Shown: positions 1-5,600 of the stretch, piece by piece
How the letters are laid out: every line of letters begins with the position of its first letter
How positions within the stretch are numbered: position 1 is the first letter of the stretch
Assembly: GCA_964620555.1 (NCBI GenBank)
Contig: CAZUGZ010000051.1
Span: 1-12,010 of the forward strand
DNA: 12,010 nucleotides
Direction: 5' to 3'
Origin: JAPOQD01 sp964620555
Lineage (GTDB): Bacteria; Pseudomonadota; Gammaproteobacteria; Pseudomonadales; Halieaceae
Notes under the pieces: generated by a model
Seen by the model: only the letters and a program-made list of their open reading frames with translations
What the model was told of the DNA's origin: nothing
Databases searched by the model: none
Position numbers and translations under genes: made by a program

Positions 1-1572
1 GTTACCCACGCCGATGGGCGCTGCAACGAAATCATTAATGTAGTTATCTTCGTCAGAATAACGAGCTCCCAACGTGACAGACCACTGATCACCAACTGGA
101 ATGGTTGCCTCTGCAAAAATAGCACTGGCTTCAGATCCCCAGTCATTATTTGAGCCAGAAGCACTTTGGCCAAAGCCGTCATTAGAGAATGTGGTGTTAC
201 CGTCTTCTTTGAAATAGTAAATTCCGGCTAACCATTCGATGCGACTGTCCGTTGAAACCAGATAAAGCTCTTCAGATATGTAGTCGGATTCAAACACGCC
301 TGAGAAACCGACATTCGGATTGCTGAATATTGATAGGGCTGGCGCTAGTGAGGGGTCGGGCAAAAAAGGTGCCAAGGATGTCGTGAAATCCGGAGCTGAT
401 GAGGCATCAGCAAGCAGGACTTCTGATTGAATTCCCAGGCCATGATCATTATAGGCGGTAACGGACACCAGATTAAAAGTGTCAAATTCGATAGTGGCGG
501 TCATGGAGACGAACAAATCTTCGGCATAACCGCCATTATCAAATCCGCGAAGCCGGCGAGCGGAGAGGACACCGTTGTCAACACCACCTACCTCATTGAT
601 GTAAGTTTTGCCGTAATCATTGGAAAACTCAAGTCCAGCAGCACCGGCAAACACAGCGCCCAAAACGGCGGGGTTCGTCAGATCAAGGCCGAAAGCTGCC
701 AAACCGGGCAGGGCCGCTGCCGCATACAGAGCCTGGGGATTGTTCAGCCCTGCACCCGGAAAAATAGCTTCCGCCTCAATGTTTCTACCCTGCCCGACCT
801 GATTGAAGTTGATATGCTGTCTCTCAGAATCGTTCTCGGACACGGCAAGTACAAATCTGGCTGAATCAATAGGCTCAAACACTAATTTGGCTGAGATTTG
901 ATAATCATCTGTATCATCTAAGTCGCGAACTCCACTCAGGTTTTTAGTAAAACCATCACCTTCCTTATCAGAATAACCAAGGGAGCCAGCAAAATGATCA
1001 CCCAGACCACCGCTGATTCTGGCGGAAAACTCCTGTACACCGTAGTCACCGATGGTGGCTTTGACCCGGCCATTCAATTCGTCGCCAATTTCCGGGGTCT
1101 CGGTGGTAATGATCACTGCACCGCCCGTGGCGTTTCGCCCGTAGAGTGAACCCTGGGGCCCTTTGAGAACCTGTATAGACTCAACGCCATCCAGATCAGC
1201 AATAATGCCAGTTAAAGAGTAATTTCGCGATATATAGGCACCATCCACATACACCGCAACAGCACTGTTAACCCCGCTTCCACCTGCAGCGGAACCAATA
1301 CCCCGAATATATGGTTGGCCACCGCCTGTGCCTTCATCGATGTTGAAACTCGAAGATATCTGGGATAACTCTGTGAGGCTGTCGACGCCGCTCTTCTCGA
1401 TAGCATCTGAAGTAAATGCATCAACGGCGATGGGTACTTCCTGCAAACTTTGAGCCCTTTTTTGCGCAGTCACCACAACTTCCTCAATCATTCGTGTTTC
1501 TTGTGCAGCGGTGCCGCAAGCCACGAAAGATAGGGCTACCAACAGGCTGAAATTTGTTAGAGTTTTGTTCAT
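1..1572 (-). CDS. TonB-dependent outer-membrane receptor (3' end outside window)
   Basis: This frame stays open for 524 codons from the ATG at 1572 to the left edge, so the C-terminus is missing. Residues 1-24 form a signal peptide (positive start, hydrophobic core, end near AAQ). A TonB-box-like stretch EEVVVTAQKR (30-39) follows, then a plug domain to about residue 163 with PYIRGIG (87-93) and VLKGPQGSLYGRNATGG (135-151), the typical plug signature. The remainder shows the alternating aromatic/polar pattern of beta-barrel strands. Family members are usually about 750-800 residues, so some 250-300 are absent here. A strong ribosome site (GGAGGGAG, 1578-1585) lies 5 bases upstream and fixes the start. 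Such receptors import large ligands (siderophores, cobalamin, glycans and others) using TonB/ExbBD energy. Nothing visible names the ligand. It shares its strand with the flavoprotein gene but is separated from it by 342 bp, so it probably has its own promoter. Confidence 0.93.
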   Translation of the reverse strand, partial: MNKTLTNFSLLVALSFVACGTAAQETRMIEEVVVTAQKRAQSLQEVPIAVDAFTSDAIEKSGVDSLTELSQISSSFNIDEGTGGGQPYIRGIGSAAGGSGVNSAVAVYVDGAYISRNYSLTGIIADLDGVESIQVLKGPQGSLYGRNATGGAVIITTETPEIGDELNGRVKATIGDYGVQEFSARISGGLGDHFAGSLGYSDKEGDGFTKNLSGVRDLDDTDDYQISAKLVFEPIDSARFVLAVSENDSERQHINFNQVGQGRNIEAEAIFPGAGLNNPQALYAAAALPGLAAFGLDLTNPAVLGAVFAGAAGLEFSNDYGKTYINEVGGVDNGVLSARRLRGFDNGGYAEDLFVSMTATIEFDTFNLVSVTAYNDHGLGIQSEVLLADASSAPDFTTSLAPFLPDPSLAPALSIFSNPNVGFSGVFESDYISEELYLVSTDSRIEWLAGIYYFKEDGNTTFSNDGFGQSASGSNNDWGSEASAIFAEATIPVGDQWSVTLGARYSDEDNYINDFVAAPIGVGN

Positions 1573-1914
1573 GTAGACTCCCTCCGCTGTTTTTCGAGCA
1601 ATTGCGCACGACGTCACTGCTGAGAATAAAGATCTTTCACACAGTCCCAGATTCTCTTTATTCGATCATTCGTTAGGGTACCAATAAATTTAGAAAAACT
1701 ACATGGGGAAAAATTACATATATGTGTGACGAGCCGGTTTACCGTCTTTCCCGCGAAGCGGCCATCGTCGGACAGACGGGCGCTCATCTGTTGTCACCGA
1801 GTATGTCCCAGCCGCTGCATCACATCCTCTTCCTGCTGCTCAAACACCAGGTAGCTGTTTTCCACATCACGTTCAAGCAGCCCTCTCCTCTCGGTACTGG
1901 TTGCATAAACATCA
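1573..1914. other. Intergenic region upstream of the TonB receptor
   Basis: This 342-bp gap lies between the receptor start and the flavoprotein stop. The receptor-proximal third is AT-rich and contains the inverted repeat listed separately, plus a 10-bp palindrome ACATATATGT at 1716-1725. The flavoprotein-proximal part holds an unexplained minus-strand reading frame (1794-1940) with a coding-like residue mix but no usable start codon. I see no clear intrinsic terminator for the flavoprotein gene and no confident sigma-70 promoter. Confidence 0.6.
1624..1663. promoter_or_regulatory. Candidate operator: 9-bp inverted repeat before the TonB receptor
   Basis: Two perfect 9-base arms, GAATAAAGA (1624-1632) and TCTTTATTC (1655-1663), are separated by 22 bases. 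The arm centres are 31 bp apart, about three helical turns, so a dimeric or tetrameric regulator could contact both on one DNA face. The element ends 52 bp upstream of the receptor ATG, which is where a promoter would be expected. It has no GC-rich stem and no T-run, so it is unlikely to be a terminator. The regulator is unknown; the functional role is inference. Confidence 0.35.
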
Positions 1915-3264
1915 CTACTTGCCTGCCAGGCAACCGTGGATCACGCGATCAGCACAGGCAAAGCCATTACTGACCGCCTGGTTTACACCTGATCTCGGCA
2001 TAAAATCACTGGCGAACTGAACCCGCTGATCGGGTTGTGATCGCAGTGACTGATTGTAGTCGTCCATCAGGCCATACATGCCCGGCTTTTCGTTCATGGC
2101 GAACTTTTCCCAGCGTTTGACGCGAACCACCTCAATGCTGTTTTCCAGGTTGTCGATAAAGGGTGCAAGACGTTCAATAGCCTTGTTGATCAACAACTGA
2201 TCTTCAATCCGGTAGTTGGCGTTTGACCACCTGGTGGTGAAGTAGAGGCTGATACTGCCCTTGCCTTCGGGCGCCCTGCCCGGCGACTTGTTGTGATTGA
2301 TATAGGCAACGCCAGCGTCATCGTATTCCCGTTCCGGGTACATGATCATCGTATCCCGGTTGTCAGGTCTGCTGGAAAGGCCTATATGCACCGCCAGGTT
2401 TGAATCGTATTCAATGCTATCCAGAAAGGTTTTCTGAATTCCTTGAAGTTGCGGGTAGAGGTTTTTTGCAGCAGGGGGCGGCATGGCGATAATGCAGGCG
2501 TCAAACAACTCGGTTGCCGGGCTGTCTTCACCGACATACTCCACCTTTACACCCCGCTCTGTTGCTTCCACACCGTTAGCGGTGCAGTTGTACCGGATGT
2601 CGAACTGCTTTGCCAAAGCCACTGCGAGTGAGCCATTTCCCTTTGGCAGGCAGTACAGCGGGTAAGCAAACTGACGTAAGGTCCAGAGCAGTTGTACGAC
2701 CGACTTATCTGCTGCATCGCCAGCCCAGATTGCCCTGATCAGGGGGCTGCAGAGGTAATCGGCAATTTCTTCGTTGCAGTGCTTGACAACGTAGTCGTGA
2801 ACGGTGTCGGTGTCCAGCGGAGCGATGCCCGCGGTATTTCTGGCGTCAAACAGCTTGGCGTGCTTGACGATGGGCCATGTCAGTTTCACAAGCTTCAGTT
2901 TACTGGCGGTGGAAAACAGCGCGGTGCCCATAAAATCCCTGATGGCACGATCGGTACCAATGCTGTTCAGTTTTCCATCCCGGATGATGCCTGCCACCAT
3001 GGTGGCAAGGTTGGTGACACTGTCGCCCAGGCCGGAGGCGTCAATCAATTCCCGAAACTGCGGGTTGCCTCCCATCGGTGCAATGGTGCCGAAATCAAAG
3101 ATAAAGTCACCATCGGCTACGGACTCCATGCGTCCGCCAGCATGACCGTTTTTCTCGAGCAGTACCGGATGTATGCCATGCTTTTTCAGTTGATAGGCGG
3201 CACTCAGGCCACTGATACCCGCGCCGATAACAGCGGCCCTGGGTGAAGTGTTGGTTGCGTTCAT
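1915..3264 (-). CDS. FAD-dependent amine-oxidase/protoporphyrinogen-oxidase-like flavoprotein
   Basis: The 449-residue protein begins with a dinucleotide-binding fold: GAGISG (14-19), then E37 at the end of strand 2 and the GG-R motif (GHAGGRM, 40-46) typical of the amine oxidase / protoporphyrinogen oxidase / phytoene desaturase superfamily. The C-terminus RSGVNQAVSNG (424-434) is the matching second FAD-contact motif. No signal peptide or obvious membrane anchor is seen, so it is probably cytosolic. The substrate cannot be told from sequence; amines, porphyrinogens, carotenoids and other isoprenoids are all precedents. I chose the ATG at 3264, preceded by GGGGA about 7 bases upstream, because the fold starts right after it. 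An in-frame GTG at 3324 would add 20 residues of unlikely sequence. The Rieske ferredoxin gene lies 137 bp upstream on the same strand, so co-transcription is plausible. Confidence 0.88.
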   Translation of the reverse strand: MNATNTSPRAAVIGAGISGLSAAYQLKKHGIHPVLLEKNGHAGGRMESVADGDFIFDFGTIAPMGGNPQFRELIDASGLGDSVTNLATMVAGIIRDGKLNSIGTDRAIRDFMGTALFSTASKLKLVKLTWPIVKHAKLFDARNTAGIAPLDTDTVHDYVVKHCNEEIADYLCSPLIRAIWAGDAADKSVVQLLWTLRQFAYPLYCLPKGNGSLAVALAKQFDIRYNCTANGVEATERGVKVEYVGEDSPATELFDACIIAMPPPAAKNLYPQLQGIQKTFLDSIEYDSNLAVHIGLSSRPDNRDTMIMYPEREYDDAGVAYINHNKSPGRAPEGKGSISLYFTTRWSNANYRIEDQLLINKAIERLAPFIDNLENSIEVVRVKRWEKFAMNEKPGMYGLMDDYNQSLRSQPDQRVQFASDFMPRSGVNQAVSNGFACADRVIHGCLAGK

Positions 3265-3401
3265 AGCGGTTTCCCCAAGTGGCTCCACCCCATTAACGGA
3301 GTTGCCCTGGCGCGTGTGCTTCACGGTACGCTTGTGCGTAGCCTTGATCCTAAGATCCTGGTCCTGGCAATGTTTAGCAGGCGGTCTGCGGTACGCCCGA
3401 G

Positions 3402-3761
3402 CTAGCCGGTCGGCGTCACGTCGACCTTGACCTTGCCTCCCTCGACGAGGACAGCATAGGTTTTCAGCGCTTTTTCCTTCCTGATGGTATTGACCAGTTC
3501 AATGCCCCTGGGGAAATTTGCCCATTTGCTGACCTCGCCTGTTCTGATATCAAATTCAGCTCGATGGAAGGGGCACCTGACTCGACAGCCTTCCAGTATT
3601 TTGCCATTTTTCAGCGGTGCGAACAGATGAGTGCAATTACTCTGGGTGGCATAAAAACCGTCTTCAAGCCGGAAGAGCAGAATCTTTTCCCCCTCATGCT
3701 GAAAGAGTTTTGAGCTGCCGACAGCTATCTCGCTTTCATCACATATTTCCACATACGTCAT
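3402..3761 (-). CDS. Rieske-type [2Fe-2S] ferredoxin
   Basis: A 119-residue single-domain protein. The two iron-sulfur boxes are CTH (43-45) and CPFH (63-66), giving the CxH-17-CxxH spacing of soluble Rieske ferredoxins that feed ring-hydroxylating dioxygenases. Two Cys and two His therefore bind the cluster. There is no signal peptide or transmembrane helix and no catalytic oxygenase domain, so this is an electron carrier and not an oxygenase subunit. The ATG at 3761 has a good ribosome site (GAGG, about 7 bases upstream). The gene is divergent from a flavoprotein ferredoxin reductase, its natural electron donor, and precedes an FAD oxidase gene on its own strand. The electron acceptor (a Rieske oxygenase or other enzyme) is not in the window. 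A nitrite-reductase small-subunit-like (NirD) protein is the main alternative, but length and neighbours favour a ferredoxin. Confidence 0.92.
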   Translation of the reverse strand: MTYVEICDESEIAVGSSKLFQHEGEKILLFRLEDGFYATQSNCTHLFAPLKNGKILEGCRVRCPFHRAEFDIRTGEVSKWANFPRGIELVNTIRKEKALKTYAVLVEGGKVKVDVTPTG

Positions 3762-3821
3762 TACAACACCTCGCTGGTTCAGAAGGATTTCATGGTTTTT
3801 TCGTGCAGATTGTGTGCCGGA

Positions 3822-3834
3822 CCCGGTGACCGGG
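3822..3834. promoter_or_regulatory. Quasi-palindrome in the ferredoxin/reductase divergent region
   Basis: CCCGGT-G-ACCGGG gives 6-base arms around a single centre base, 60 bp upstream of the Rieske ferredoxin ATG in the divergent intergenic region. It could be an operator for a dimeric regulator controlling one or both genes, or simply a GC-rich hairpin. I see no well-matched -35/-10 pair beside it. The role is inference only. Confidence 0.25.
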
Positions 3835-3892
3835 GACCAGATTAGCCTTCCAGGGATAACATGGCAACCGGCTTTTGGTCGTCATGGCCAAG

Positions 3893-3933
3893 ACAAAAGA
3901 CCCTGGATGTCGGGTCAAGCCCGGCATGACGGT
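3893..3933. repeat. Palindromic intergenic repeat, copy 1
   Basis: A 41-base unit containing a stem-loop: left arm 3907-3914 (ATGTCGGG), loop TCAAG (3915-3919), right arm 3920-3927 (CCCGGCAT), with one imperfect pair. It matches the unit at 7287-7327 in the same orientation at 39 of 41 positions. Short dispersed palindromes of this kind, with a GGGTCAAGCCC core, are widespread in proteobacterial chromosomes. This copy sits 73 bp upstream of the reductase start, within a divergent promoter region, where it may affect transcription. Confidence 0.85.
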
Positions 3934-4006
3934 TGGGCCAGCCTCCAATACCAGTTACCATTCGCCGTCGCCCAGTGAGCATGCATAGATTGACCGGAAT
4001 GTGAGG

Positions 4007-5236
4007 ATGAACGATACACTCGACAAAGTTCTGATAGTCGTGGGAGCCAGTCACGCAGGTTCGAACCTGGCCCTCACCGCACGTCGGCAGGGCTGGCAGG
4101 GTGAAATTCTCCTGCTGGGAGAAGAGCCTCATCTGCCCTACCATCGGCCGCCGCTGTCAAAGGACTACCTGGCCGGGAACAGGGCGCAACAGGATATCCT
4201 GTTACGACCCGAAACGGCCTATGAAAAAGCGGAAGTAGTGTTTCGCCCCGGCAGCAGGGTCATTTCGGTGGAGCGCGGCAACCGGCAGGTGGTTCTTGCA
4301 GACGGCACATCGCTCTCCTATGACAAACTGGCTTTGTGCCTCGGATCCCGGGCGCGCACTGTCCCCATACCCGGTGCTGACAGGGAGGGGGTCCACTACC
4401 TCCGCACCGTCGACGATGTGGAAAGCATCCGCTCCCACGTCCAGGCGGGCAAATCCGCAGTGATCGTGGGGGGCGGCTACATCGGGCTGGAAGCCGCGGC
4501 TACCCTGCGAAAGGCGGAGATGGAAGTCACCGTACTCGAAATGCTGCCGCGGGTGCTGCAACGGGTTACGGCCCCGGAGGTCTCGGAATTTTTTACTCGG
4601 GTGCATGTCGAGCAGGGCGTCAACATCGTCAATGGCGCCACCGTCGAAACCATAGAAGGGGAGAACAGTGTCAGCGCCGTCCTCTGTGCCGACGGGTCGG
4701 CCCACGCTGCCGACCTGGTGATCATCGGTGTCGGGATTGTGCCGAACACCGAACTCGCCGGGGAAGCGGGACTGAAGATCGAAAACGGTATCGTGGTTGA
4801 TGAATACGCGCGCACCAGTGATCCGGATATTGTCGCTGCCGGAGATTGCACATTTCATCACAACCGCCAGTACGACACCCAACTGAGACTCGAATCGGTA
4901 CAGAACGCGATGGACCAGTCGAGGGTCGCCGCGACCACTGTCTCAGGAACACTCAGCCCCTATGACGCACTGCCCTGGTTCTGGTCGGACCAGTACGAAC
5001 TCAAGCTGCAGATTGCCGGCCTTTCCCAGGGATATGACGATGTAGTCATTCGTGGCGACAGCAGGGCCGGGCGCAGGTTTGCCGCGTTTTACTTCAACGG
5101 CGAACAGTTGATAGCGGTGGACGCGGTAAATATGCCCGATGCTTTCGCCGTTACCAAGCGGCTTTTGGCTACCGGCAAGGCAGTGGACAGGAAAAAGCTG
5201 GCCGACGAATCTGCAGCATTGAAAGATCTGCTTTGA
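4007..5236 (+). CDS. FAD-dependent NADH:ferredoxin reductase (putidaredoxin-reductase/BphA4 family)
   Basis: A 409-residue flavoprotein that moves electrons from NAD(P)H through FAD to a [2Fe-2S] ferredoxin. Domains in order: an N-terminal FAD site with GASHAG (13-18) and the family signature YHRPPLSK (45-52); an NAD site with GGGYIG (155-160) ending in an acidic E178, which suggests NADH over NADPH; the second FAD motif TSDPDIVAAGDC (270-281); and a C-terminal reductase domain with PWFWSDQY (323-330), the flavin-facing aromatic segment of this family. Length is normal. GTG at 4001 is an alternative start two codons upstream; I prefer the ATG at 4007 because GGAA lies about 8 bases before it. 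The divergent Rieske ferredoxin is the obvious partner. Very similar proteins serve aromatic dioxygenases and P450 systems, so the final acceptor stays open. Confidence 0.93.
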   Translation: MNDTLDKVLIVVGASHAGSNLALTARRQGWQGEILLLGEEPHLPYHRPPLSKDYLAGNRAQQDILLRPETAYEKAEVVFRPGSRVISVERGNRQVVLADGTSLSYDKLALCLGSRARTVPIPGADREGVHYLRTVDDVESIRSHVQAGKSAVIVGGGYIGLEAAATLRKAEMEVTVLEMLPRVLQRVTAPEVSEFFTRVHVEQGVNIVNGATVETIEGENSVSAVLCADGSAHAADLVIIGVGIVPNTELAGEAGLKIENGIVVDEYARTSDPDIVAAGDCTFHHNRQYDTQLRLESVQNAMDQSRVAATTVSGTLSPYDALPWFWSDQYELKLQIAGLSQGYDDVVIRGDSRAGRRFAAFYFNGEQLIAVDAVNMPDAFAVTKRLLATGKAVDRKKLADESAALKDLL

Positions 5237-5440
5237 TATCTGCGGCCCGCGACGGGAAATTCGCCGCCAGGCCCTGGTAGTCATCAAACGCTCCCACGAC
5301 CGGGGCTGCCGTCTGCCGCCACCACCCGATACCACCACCACGTGGGCTGTATTTGTATAATGATCCAAGAGGCAGAGCAGCTATTGGCATAACCGCATTT
5401 GCACTGTGGTAGCAGCGGAAAATCCCAGATTAACAAAAAA

Positions 5441-5490
5441 ACTAATATTCACTCTGAAATTAGTATAAACTACCTAATAAATAGTATAAA
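5441..5490. promoter_or_regulatory. AT-rich cluster of short direct and inverted repeats upstream of leuA
   Basis: TAGTATAAA occurs twice (5461-5469 and 5482-5490), spaced exactly 21 bp or two helical turns. The element ACTAAT/ATTAGT forms an inverted pair (5441-5446, 5459-5464), and CTAAT recurs at 5474-5478. Regular spacing in an AT-rich island just upstream of a promoter suggests cooperative binding of a regulator or nucleoid protein, or a promoter UP element. The protein is unknown. Confidence 0.35.
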
Positions 5491-5517
5491 AATAGTCATT
5501 ATCTCTTTTAATTCCGT

Positions 5518-5531
5518 ATATTGCGCAATAT
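5518..5531. promoter_or_regulatory. Perfect 14-bp palindrome, candidate operator of leuA
   Basis: ATATTGCGCAATAT reads identically on both strands. It ends 6 bases before the proposed -35 element, with its centre about 47 bp upstream of the predicted transcription start, a common position for an activator. A dimeric helix-turn-helix protein would fit. I cannot name the regulator. Confidence 0.45.
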
Positions 5532-5537
5532 TTACAC

Positions 5538-5565
5538 TTGGCTATGGGGGCATCTGCTGTATACT
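5538..5565 (+). promoter_or_regulatory. Probable sigma-70 promoter of leuA
   Basis: TTGGCT (5538-5543) as a -35 element and TATACT (5560-5565) as a -10 element are separated by 16 bases, with AT-rich DNA upstream. Transcription would start near 5572, giving a leader of about 29 bases before the leuA ATG, too short for a leader peptide or riboswitch. The -10 match is strong and the -35 is moderate. Confidence 0.45.
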
Positions 5566-5600
5566 GGCGAGTCGGAATCACTGTAGCGGGAACTGTCGTC

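Larger units (their letters stand above)
5237..5600. other. Intergenic region between ferredoxin reductase and leuA
   Basis: This 364-bp gap changes character halfway. The first 160 bp are GC-rich, with small palindromes (CCAGG-C-CCTGG at 5267-5277; CCACGTGG at 5338-5345) but no T-run, so there is no convincing intrinsic terminator. From about 5430 to 5535 the DNA is strikingly AT-rich and holds the repeats, palindrome and promoter listed separately. I see no convincing small gene, and no leucine-rich leader peptide of the attenuator type. Confidence 0.6.

Noticed and set aside
1722..1973. Plus-strand 83-codon frame starting at the ATG in ACATATATGT
   Set aside because: Poor ribosome-site spacing, overlap with the flavoprotein 3' end, and no recognisable domain; it uses the same triplets as the more coding-like minus frame.
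3842..4144. Minus-strand 100-codon frame over the repeat and reductase start
   Set aside because: Part of it is the translated palindromic repeat (HAGLDP-type peptide), a known source of spurious predictions, and the rest is antisense to the reductase.
5261..5280. Hairpin CCAGG-C-CCTGG as reductase terminator
   Set aside because: The arms are only 5 bp with a one-base loop and there is no T-run after it.
5356..5361. Consensus TATAAT hexamer
   Set aside because: No -35 element at 16-18 bases upstream and no gene start at a sensible distance; the TATACT at 5560-5565 is a better leuA -10.
5169..5390. Minus-strand 73-codon frame in the reductase/leuA gap
   Set aside because: It overlaps the reductase 3' end antisense, has no clear ribosome site and matches no family I recognise.
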